Shown here piece by piece: positions 12,166 to 20,756 of a stretch of 64,000 nt of DNA (positions within the stretch are counted from its first letter, which is position 1; the number at the start of each line of letters is the position of its first letter). Location of the stretch: positions 4,030,001 to 4,094,000 of the forward strand of contig NW_024468913.1 in the NCBI RefSeq assembly GCF_011745365.1, written 5' to 3'. Made by a program: the position numbers and the translations under genes. The notes under the pieces are model-generated. The model was not told where the DNA came from. It worked only from the letters and a program-made list of their open reading frames with translations, and did not search any database. The stretch comes from Cryphonectria parasitica EP155. Lineage: Eukaryota > Ascomycota > Sordariomycetes > Diaporthales > Cryphonectriaceae.

Positions 12166-13847
12166 CGTATGGCCTTGAAACACGAATTCGCCCATGTCGC
12201 GTGTTGAACCTTTTTTTTCTTTCTAGGAGGCTTGTTTGCTTGCGTTTGACCGAGAAAGCGACTGTGCGCAAGCCTGATCTCTTGTTATTCTCCTTTTTCT
12301 TCTCTTGGGCCTCTCTATCGTCGCAGATCATGCCATACTGCACCTGCAGACTTGGTCGATATCATCAACAATGGGTCGCGCGGCGCCGGGGTTTTCGGTC
12401 TGTACAAAGCATATATTGAACCCGGCCCCCCAGTGACAATTTTCTTTTCCCTTTTCGATACTTGTCTCGTGAAGTCACTACGCAAACGAGATTACGACCT
12501 AGACGATGACTTCAGAGATACCAAGGAAAGAAAAGAGAGAAAAACGGAAAAAGGAAAAGAAAATCTGGACAATGGGGAACAAAAATATCGGCAAAGAAGT
12601 CGGCACCGCGGGCCGGGGGGGGGGTTTATCAAAAAAAAAAATTACACCAAAAGAAGCCGATGGCTTGGTCGCTCAGGCGAACTTCATGAAACGAGGAAGG
12701 GGAAAAAAGGAGAAGACAAAAAATCCGACTATGGTCTGTTTTCGATTCTGATTTTGTTGTTTTACTTCGCACGAGGCTTCGAAACCTTGTTGGTGACATT
12801 TCGGGGAGGTGAACGTTGTTGTGGTGAGGAGGAAAGAAGGCGGGGGGAGGCCGGTTTTGTCATTCTGTTTTGTTGACTTTTGCGATTGTGGGGGGGGGGG
12901 GGGGATGGGACCCTCTGGCCTTGGGGTCTGATCGATATCAATATGCTGAATCTGCTGTGCAGGAAGCATTCTTTAGATTTCCGGGCAGTCTCTATTAGGT
13001 CGGGGAAGGGAATGGAGGGGTTTGTTGTCCTTGATCGATCTCTCTAGCTATATGCTGCAAACAGATTCGCCGTGTTCACCCTATGGATATCTTCTCCCTC
13101 TCTCTCTCTTTCGTCCTCTTGGAAGTAAGTGATATATGTCGACGCTTGAGAGTATCTGATGGATAGTAGTCGTCCGAGTCTGTATTCTCACCAGGGGTGA
13201 CCTGTCTCTCTTTTGTTCCCCGCATGGGAAATACTGAGAGGCTGCTTACTACTATAGTCCTTACTAGCGGTACGGTACCTGAGTACAACAACAGCAAGGG
13301 CCAGCCCAGGGAAAACCAGACGGCAGATCCTTGCCACCGTTGACGCTATCATTGTCTTGTCTGTTGTACGTTCCGTTCCTCTGGTAACATGCTAGAAGGG
13401 GGGGTTGTTCCTTGTTGGTTTTTGGATTTTTTTTTTTTGGAGGGATGTTTCTCGAGCACCTTTGATAAACCAGGGACCATCCATGATAAACGAACCTAAG
13501 CAACCACTACAATGGCGGCCAGTCGGTTGGTAACAAGTGTTTGCACCATACAGTCACCTGCAATGGCATATGGCATATTTTGAGTAGGTAATGTGGGGGC
13601 CGGTGGCTGGCAGGGTTAACATCTGCCCCCTATGTGAGAAATCTCTAGTAATGTATTTTCTTCATGTGGGACGCTTGGATATCAACTGCTGGTGGTGTAA
13701 CTGCTGCCTCGGAAATACTGAAGAGGAATAAAAAGAAGGGGGAGAGGGGGAAGAGAAGTTGGGTATCAAGCCACGTCGAATTAATTCTGTCCATAGCCCC
13801 CCCCCCTACAAACAACAAGTAAAAGCCAAACATAATATCTCAACAAA

Positions 13848-14036
13848 CGAAAGAAAGAAAAGAAAGAAAAGAAAGAAAGAAAAGAAAGAAAGAAAAGAAA
13901 GAAAGAAAAGAAAGAAAGAAAAGAAAGAAAGAAAAGAAAGAAAGAAAAGAAAGAAAGAAAAGAAAGAAAGAAAAGAAAGAAAGAAAAGAAAGAAAAGAAA
14001 GAAAGAAAGAAAGAAAGAAGAAGAAGAAAAAAAAAA
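13848..14036. repeat. Purine tract with 13-nt higher-order repeat
   Basis: About 190 bp of pure A/G on the + strand is built from GAAA and GAAAA units. Through most of its length they form a 13-nt super-unit (GAAA GAAA GAAAA), repeated about ten times, ending in GAA triplets and an A-run. It is followed at once by a G10 run (14037-14046). In the minus-strand transcript it is an almost unbroken pyrimidine tract starting about 10 nt after the stop codon of the small gene, so it probably forms that gene's 3' UTR. Confidence 0.95.
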
Positions 14037-14056
14037 GGGGGGGGGGAAACCGGGCA

Positions 14057-14639
14057 TCACTCGTCCCCATCCATAACTAGAAAAACATCCCTCCCACGAA
14101 GCCTCCCAACCTCCCAAGCCCCCAAGTGCCTTTCCCCCCTCCAAGCATGCAGCCTCACCAGCACCTCTGGTTCCTCCTCCTCCTCCTCCTCCATTGCGCC
14201 GCCACCACCAGCAGCACCACCTCTTCCCTGCTTCTTCTGCTGCTGCTGCTGCCCCCGCCTTTTGTGAGCCCGGTACCTGGGCACCTCGTCCCTGCCGAGC
14301 AGCACCGTGCACAGGCCGGCGCTGGTGTGCTGGATGTCGGCGGCGGTGATGCGGTGGTTGAGGAAGACTTCCTGGTCGTATTTGTCGCTGGCGCGGCGGA
14401 AGGAGAGCTGGAGGCCAGAGGCGGGGTACTGTTTTCCCTCTCTATTTAGTTGGCTTATTTTCGATTTTTGTGTGTGTTTGGGGGGAAGAGTTGGGGAGTT
14501 TACGTTTGGTTGGGGGGGGGGGGAGATGACTTACAATGGGATCACGGCTCTCTTGGGGCCGGCGGAAGGAGACGCGGAGGTAGGGGGAGAAGGGGTCTGG
14601 GGCCATAAAGGACTCGGGTAGTATGGTGTAGCGAGACAT
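14057..14639 (-). CDS. Small uncharacterised protein, 158 aa, two exons
   Basis: Exon 1 is 14639-14535 and exon 2 is 14428-14057. The 106-nt intron has a GTAAGT donor and ACAG acceptor and joins in phase 0, linking FRRPQESRDPI to YPASGLQLSFRRASDKYDQ. The ATG at 14639 is the first in frame. Residues 1-85 look like a folded segment with two similar stretches (LRVSFRRPQ and LQLSFRRAS) and NHRITAADIQHTSAGLCTV. Then come a basic linker with a Gln run, a Gly/Ala patch, an acidic run of about seven Glu, and a closing segment (VLVRLHAWRGERHLGAWEVG). There is no signal peptide or membrane segment. I do not recognise a family. The coherent splice join and the strand-consistent coding character support a real gene. 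Confidence 0.7.
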
Positions 14640-15184
14640 TTTTCCTTCTTCTCTGTTTTGTTTTGAAGAACACAAGAAGTTGTTGTTGTTGTTGGCAATG
14701 ATACTTCTTTCCCCCCCCTTCCTTCCTCCGTAGGCTTCTTTCTTCCCTGTGTTCGATTGAAGGAATGGCCGGCCAGAATAGGAAGCAGTGATTATTCTCG
14801 AAATCGTGTAGGAATCGATAGGTTGTAGGTTCCTGGGTTATAAATGTGTGCAACGCAAGACTGCTTGAGAGCTCTCTTCCTTTTTGAAAAGAAGACTGCC
14901 CGCCCACAAACATTGGCATCAAGGCAATGGGGTTCTACAATACATGTTTGCTATATAATTGTCGCATTATAGTAAACAAGAAATTCTTGGCCGAAAAGGG
15001 TAAACTAGTAAACAAGGCCAGCCAATCAACAGCCTCGACACTTTTGAAAGGGATGGTGGGTGAGCAAGGGTGCGTTGGTAGCAAGGCTGCATTCAGCATT
15101 CCTCACGAAGGGTTTTCAAGGATCTAAGTAATCTCTGATGACCTTTGGAAAATACTAAGATCCTTCTCCCCCTGTCCGTGGTGT

Positions 15185-15219
<35 letters not shown>

Positions 15220-15703
15220 CTGACCTGGGCAGTCATTGGGGGGAGGGGGGGGCATGTCACGAAGCAGCGTTGTCCCGGCTGACAGGCACGCCCAAGGTTG
15301 CTGGGCAATGTTTTTTTCCCACTAGGTTTTCTGTTGCCATGGTATTTTGTGGCGCTGCAAACAACAGATCGGGAGGATGATGATGTACAGTAGATTTCTC
15401 TCTTTATATTCATAAAACTTGAGTCTTCTCTGTCTTTGTATGGGACGCGAAACTCGAGCCATTCGTTGATAAGGCTGACAGTGCATGGTGCATGGGCTTT
15501 GAAGTACAACGTTTTGTTTTGTATCTGTGTTTAATTCATTATTCATCATAGTATACAACAGAACGCCATCTGCATATGAAGGCCCGAACAGCTTCTTAGG
15601 GAAGTAGATCAGCTCCATCACCAAAATTCGCTCAACACAGCTGTTACGCTGTCTCCTCTAATTGGATGCCATCCTCCGCAGCCCTCACGATGCTCAATGT
15701 ACC
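14640..15703. other. Spacer between two minus-strand small genes
   Basis: This is the 5' flank of the gene at 14057-14639 and the 3' flank of the gene at 15704-15988. It includes a (GT)n run at 15186-15218. No coding sequence is visible. Confidence 0.7.
15186..15218. repeat. (GT)n microsatellite
   Basis: About 16 uninterrupted GT dinucleotides in intergenic DNA. Confidence 0.95.
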
Positions 15704-15988
15704 TCATGATTGACCAACGTCGGGTCCCTTCTTGAGACCCTGGCTCGAGCCACCGCTGGCAGGGACACCCTCCAGAGCAGCACCCTTTTCTGGCTCCGGC
15801 ATGGGCGCCGCCTTCTTGGTACCAGCGACCTCGTTTGGCTTTGTTCAAAAAGGGGACATCAGTCACTGAGATCATGCAATATCGAGGAGGAGAATGCTTA
15901 CCAGATCCTTGCCGGCGCCGTGGGCAATCTGGTTGACGTTCGCGTCGACGGCGTTGTGGGCAATGTGACCTTCTCCCTGGCGAGGCAT
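15704..15988 (-). CDS. Very small hydrophilic protein, 73 aa, two exons
   Basis: Exon 1 is 15988-15902 (29 codons, starting MPRQGEGHIAHNAVDANVNQ). Exon 2 is 15838-15704 (44 codons, ending GLKKGPDVGQS). The 63-nt intron has a GTAAGC donor, a CTGAT branch motif about 20 nt before the acceptor, and an AAG acceptor; the join is in phase 0. The product is rich in Gly, Ala, Pro and Lys, has no aromatic residue, Cys, signal peptide or membrane segment, and is probably disordered. The layout resembles small hydrophilic proteins annotated as hypothetical in many ascomycetes, some linked to conidiation or desiccation. That link is a guess. It is too short and too split to show as one long open frame. 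Confidence 0.65.
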
Positions 15989-16710
15989 GTTGTGCTGTGT
16001 GATGTTGTGCTTGGTTATGGATCTATGCAAGACGATTGGGGTTGTTTGGTTCAGAAAGTTTTGCTGTAATGCTGATTTTTTTCCTTTCGGTTTTAATGAG
16101 GTTAAAGATGTTAATTGAAAAATAAAGCTCTCAATCGCTTAAGGACTCACTGGCAGGTAGCTTATGTATGTATGGATTTTATCTTTCACTTTTGACGTCA
16201 TGCTCAAGATGTCAGTTTGATGTCAGTTTGATGTCATCCATTGTCTGTGACGATGGTCTCTGAGTGGTCCGTCAAGGTTAAAACGGTGGAGTAGGTTCTG
16301 TGGCCCAGGCCCAGGCACGCCAACGGACCACATGCTCCGCCTGACGATTCCGCTGTGTACAAAGGACGGTACAGATTTTCAGGTCTCAGGCCCCCCCCCT
16401 TTCTCTCCTTTGAACGTGCTGGGAGACCCTCCCTGCTGTAGATCTGAGCTGGAGCTGCTATGGTGGGGTGTAATCTCAGCACCTGCCATCATAGCTTTCA
16501 TTGTTATAGCACTTACCCTTTGGCACTTGTAGAGCTGTTGTGGGTCTAATCAAAGCTACTACGTACTGTAGTATTGCCCTGGTTCCTAGTACAGCATCTA
16601 CTACTTACAAGTCTTGCCTTTCTGAGAGCCTCGACAAGGCTCGCGTTGAAAGGAAACACAGAGTCAGAGACGGAACGGAGAGAAGAGAGCGGGCGCGCAA
16701 GCAAGACGGC
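15989..16710. other. Divergent promoter region
   Basis: This separates the 73-aa gene (-) from the first Nudix gene (+). It contains the short inverted repeat TACTAC-N5-GTAGTA at 16557-16573, a TTTGACGTCA element near 16193, and the direct repeat GATGTCAGTTTGATGTCA near 16210-16230. No coding sequence is seen. Confidence 0.6.
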
Positions 16711-17826
16711 ATGTGCATATGCACTCGCCCGCTGCTCAGCCACTCGCGACTGTCAGCACTACTAACGTGCAGGTTGCCTCGTCTTCGTCTTCGTCCCACG
16801 CGACTCCTTCTCCCTCGAATCAGCACTCCACCTTGGCGAGGCTTGCGAGTGGGCTCGAGCCTCTCCACCAACAGCAATATGGCGGGGAAGACCGACAGGA
16901 ACACGTTTGTGCTCGAAGGGTATGGCAAGGTGCCAGTCAAGGCGCCAGGCCTGGAGAAGGACCAGCTGGAGGAGTGGCCTGCTTTCAAGGTATTTCTTTT
17001 GGAATTTGTGTTGTGCATAGTTGCTGATGCGTCTCTTCTGTCAATTTAGAACTGGTTCTCGACCTTGAATAGCTCCCTCGCCCTCCAGTCTCGGCCGTCG
17101 CACCCCTTCCACAAGGATCCCTACCGGCTCAAGAGCATCGACATCGACTCGTACAGCATGTTTGGCGAGAGGATTGGCTTCCTCAAGCTGACAGCAGATG
17201 TGTCCACCGCCAGCGGCTCCAGACTACCCGGCGTTGTCTTCCTGCGCGGCCCAGCCGTTGCGATGCTCGTCGTTCTCATCCCCGACGACCAACCCGAGGG
17301 CTCGTTTGAGGAGGCATACGTGATTCTCACCGTCCAGCCCCGTATAGCTGCTGGCAGTCTGAGGTTTGTTGAGCTGCCTGCCGGAATGCTCGATGATAAG
17401 AGCAACTTTGCTGGTGCCGCAGCCCAGGAGATCGAGGAAGAGCTCGGCATGGTCATTAAAGAGGAGGAGCTGACCTGCCTTAGCGACAAGGCGGCCGAGA
17501 TCAGGAGGGCGAGAGATGCAGACAGCAAGCCCAACGCGGTGGACTTGCAGGAGACACTCCCCTTTGCCATGTATCCCTCCGCTGGGGGGTGTGACGAGTA
17601 TATCAAGATCTTTTCTCATGAGAAACGAGTGCGGAGAGACACACTGCAAGAATGGGAGGGCAAGTACGGTGGCCTACGGGATGAGGGCGAGAAGATTACC
17701 CTCAAGCTTGTGCCCCTCGAGGACCTCTGGCTGGAGGGCGGCATGGACTCAAAGGCTCTCGCCGCGGCGACTCTCTACAGGCAGCTTAGAGGATGGGAGA
17801 AAGAGCACAAGCAGAAGAAGAAGTGA
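16711..17826 (+). CDS. Nudix hydrolase, ADP-sugar diphosphatase-like, probably mitochondrial
   Basis: Exon 1 is 16711-16989 and exon 2 is 17050-17826 (phase 0, GTATTT donor, ATTTAG acceptor), giving 351 residues. The Nudix box at about residues 205-227 is degenerate: it keeps QEIEEELGM but has Ser at the first Glu position and Gln at the Arg position. The flanks VELPAGMLDD, PSAGGCDEY and LKLVPLEDLW recall plant NUDX14-type ADP-sugar diphosphatases, which cleave ADP-sugars to AMP and sugar phosphate. From ATG 16711 the first 56 residues contain no Asp or Glu and many Arg and Leu, typical of a mitochondrial presequence. A second in-frame ATG at 16879 would give a 295-residue cytosolic form. The stop lies 61 bp from the stop of the convergent Nudix gene. 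Substrate is uncertain. Confidence 0.85.
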
Positions 17827-17887
17827 AGCGAGCGCTGATGGGACTGCTATGCACCGGAAATCGGGGTCCAGGTTGCCCGGAAGAAGA

Positions 17888-18920
17888 CTACAGCCTGAAT
17901 TGTTTGGCCAGCTCCAGTCCCTCGGCCAGCGTGCCCACCCGGGCGTCGATGGCATACCCTTCGGCCTCCAGCCTTTTGCACTCATCCCACAGCCTGTTCA
18001 AGGGGACGTAGAAGACCTCGATGAACTCGTTCTCCTCCAGCTCCGGCTTGAGGTCTTGGTTCTCGGGGAGGCTCATGTCGATCGAGACATGAACCATGAC
18101 GACGTTGGTGTTGCAGAATCCGGGGTCTAAGTGTGTTAGAGGTAGTGCGCGGTCAGCCAGTCATGTTTCTGTCTCTTTCTTTTTATATTCCTTCTGGACG
18201 ATCAGGAAGGGGGGGGGGGGGCGTTGAACGTTGCCAGAGATCGCACCATTGAACATGAGGGGCGACTTCTCCGTCACCTTGCCCACATAGCCAGTCTCCT
18301 CCTTGAGCTCCCGAACAGCTGCCTGCTCCGCCGTCTCGCCCTTGTCAATGAGGCCTGCGGGGACCTCGATGGTGACCTTGTCTGTCGGAGGGCGATACTG
18401 CTTCTGGAGCACAATTTCGGGGCCTAGAGCAGAAGGGCAAAAGCGATTCGCACTTGTCAGCCCAATGTATCGCAAGAAGGGGGAAAGAAGGGAAAGCATG
18501 CGAGTCGAGCCATTGCATGTTTTGTAGTCCCGTACCGGTCGACTTCTCCAGAATGGCTACAATGCCAACGCCATCGATATCAGTTCCTTGGGGACGAGTC
18601 GTACGTTCACAAGACTCCCAGTCCCTGACCTTGCCAGTAGGATCCTTGTATTGAATTCTGAGGTAAATGTATCTCTTTAGTGCTCAATTCTTCTCCAGGC
18701 CAGCCAGCCAGCCAGCTGTAGGGCCCCTTGCCTGTGTGAGTGATTTGATTTGTATATTACTTACTTGACCATCTTGGTCCATATGGCCTCGTTCTCGGCC
18801 TGCTCATGAGTAACTGATTAGAAAACCGGAGTACCTTGAAGATCGACGGGGCTTCGGGATGAGTGTGTAGGAGCTCACCAGCGGGCCAGTAGACAAGACT
18901 TTGGCGTTTTCTAAAGACAT
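17888..18920 (-). CDS. YSA1: ADP-ribose pyrophosphatase, YSA1/NUDT5 type
   Basis: Five exons (18920-18879, 18799-18765, 18657-18536, 18423-18247, 18126-17888) give 204 residues, close to yeast Ysa1. The enzyme class hydrolyses ADP-ribose to AMP and ribose-5-phosphate. The Nudix box at about residues 90-112 is perfect: GLIDKGE, seven residues, then RELKEETGY. Family landmarks flank it: [55 protein letters not shown]. All junctions keep phase. Intron 1 has a CTAAT branch 24 nt before its AG. The last intron uses the weaker donor GTGCGA and carries a C13 run in transcript sense. No targeting signal is seen, so it is probably cytosolic. Exon 1 codes only 14 residues and is the least certain part. 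Confidence 0.9.
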
Positions 18921-20080
18921 TGTGAGGTCCTCCTGGCTTCCTGGTCTTTCTTATGTACACACTGTTGCCCAAAAGTGTTTCGTCTGTTGCGATGTGTGTG
19001 TGTGTGCGCGCGCGTGACTATACTTTGGCACCTCTTCCCTAGGACGCGCTGGGAGCTGCTGTGATGTTTGACGTCAATGGCGGGACATATTATGAAGAAA
19101 GGCAGGGGTCTCTGTGGTGGGGCTCCAGGGGCTATAGTAGTAGAACACTGTTGGTGTGGACCCTGAGTTACAGTACGGTGAACCCTTGATTACTACTTTG
19201 TGGTATCACTGTGACATGCATTGCTACAAACTATAGCCAAAATTCATTATTGAGTTTAACAGTCCAACACAAATCGCACTCATGCACCACCACGAACCAG
19301 CTGAGATTCGACTTGGGTTTCAAGTCGAGATACAAACAACCAGGCACATCAACAAATCCTTTTATTATTAAAGAAAAAGTACGTATAATCTATATCGAGT
19401 CTGGTTCAATTGAGGGGAGAGAACAAAGATCGATCGCTCGCTCTGTGGCCTGCTGAACATACACGAAATCCACACCAAGTCCACGACGTGCCCCGTGGCG
19501 AGAGGTCTGGCGAAAGGATTCACAAAAATTAACATAGATGGGCTTATAGTGCTTTGGTTCAGCAAACAGTGTACTGTTTCGTCTGTCTTCGTCTCGGCGA
19601 CTGAATTTTTTTTTGGGGGCGGGGGGAGGGCGGGTGGAAACAAGTCAGTTTTCCGGTGTACCACCAGCAACCACAGCTTCTGCCACCACTAACCCCTACC
19701 CTCCTCCTCCTCCTCCTCCCTTGGCTCCGCGAACGAGTAGAATTTCAAGAGACAAGTACATATGGCGCTCCCCAGTACTAGTCTTCTCCATCGCCTGCTT
19801 CTTCGATATGGCCATCGTCATCGCCATGCCCGTCTGAGCAGCCCTCCTCGAGCAAGGGTCCTGCGGCGAGATGCCACCCGCTCCTTCTCTTGCTGCTGGG
19901 GACGAGAATCCATTGTGCAAGGGACCCGCCGCCCATGACGGGCTGGCTGTGGCCTGAGAAAGGGTAAGCTAGAAGTGAGCATCTGCCTCGCATGTGAGGA
20001 GGGCCTCCAGATGTGGGCTTTTGTGACGTCGAATCAAGCAGTCGCTGCCTTGATCCTGCCGTTTGTTTGGTGTCGCTCAG
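18921..20080. other. Upstream region of the YSA1 gene and MFS remnant
   Basis: This has GT/GC dinucleotide patches near 18992-19015, a TTTGACGTCAATG element near 19068, and TAGTA-rich patches near 19133 and 19170. Short frames are open at 19613-19900 but match nothing I know. Part of this may be the eroded 5' half of the MFS remnant that follows. Confidence 0.5.
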
Positions 20081-20756
20081 GAAACACGACCAGGAGCTGC
20101 TGCTTCACTACGCCACGAAGCGGTATAGTTGGTCCTGAAGCAATGTATGTTGTTCTCTCGTCCTCTCCACAGCAACTTGTTTGAGACGCACTGGCTGACC
20201 GAGCCGTCTCGAAGAAAGCAAGCGTCTTACTACCTAACCCTCGAGAGCCTCAACTTCGTCATCATGCTTACCTTCATCCTGTCTTTCTTCAACATTGTCT
20301 GCTATTATAGGAAACGCAGGATCCCCCCCCCCCCTCCTCAAAGACCTCTGGCTGGGCCGCTGGTCGGTCCTCCTCCTCATCGCAGCCGACATGTTGATCA
20401 CCGTCTCCACCACGCCTCTTCTCTATAGCCTCGGACTGATCCTCCTAGCTGGCGGGTGCGGTCTCCCGCCGTCGCTCCGCAGCCTGCTCAACGTGCTGCT
20501 CGAGCCGCACAACGTCGGGACACTTAACACGCTAATCAGGTTCCTCGAGACCCTGGGGTCAGGCTCGGCGCCCTCAAGGTCCTGTAGAGGGGGGTCGAGC
20601 TGGGCGGGTTTGGATTGGGCTTCCTTTTGCGGTGCGGACGGGGACTACTTATGCGGCGGCGGCGATTATCTTTTGGTATCGGATAAGGCAGGTGCTGGAG
20701 AGGGAAATTTTGGAGGAGGGATCATGTGGTATAGAGAGAAGGGGGCATTGTGAAGT
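20081..20756 (+). pseudogene. Decayed major facilitator superfamily transporter (C-terminal half)
   Basis: Transporter-like segments occur in the right order but in different frames. First, QELLLHYATKRYSWS, ended by an in-frame TGA near 20118. Then QASYYLTLESLNFVIMLTF (about 20220-20310) in a second frame. After the C12 run at 20333-20344 a third frame reads LKDLWLGRWSVLLLIAADML and continues through the MFS-like stretches LPPSLRSLLNVLLEPHNVG and RFLETLGS. After 20570 the frame changes again to VWIGLPFAVRT and AAAAIIFWYRIRQVLEREIL, which look like the last helices. The stop, an extra segment of about 70 nt after KRYSWS, and at least two frame changes argue for a pseudogene. Sequencing error in the C run could explain one change, not all. 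The family assignment is from remembered DHA-type fungal MFS patterns. Confidence 0.7.

Larger units (their letters stand above)
12042..14056. other. Spacer between convergent genes
   Basis: This holds the 3' regions of the DUF8032 gene (+) and of the small gene at 14057-14639 (-). It contains a (GT)n run, G runs at 12615-12624 and 12890-12904, and the long purine tract at 13848-14036. I see no conserved coding sequence; open frames over the purine tract are repeat artefacts. Confidence 0.7.

Noticed and set aside
13759..14312. Open frames of Lys/Glu/Arg (+) and Phe/Leu/Ser (-) repeats
   Set aside because: They are direct translations of the GAAA/GAAAA purine tract and extend into the real minus-strand exon in wrong frames.
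20081..20756. MFS remnant considered as an intact gene with introns
   Set aside because: A possible GTATGT...CACAG intron near 20144-20172 would be only about 30 nt, and no set of splice sites restores all three frames.
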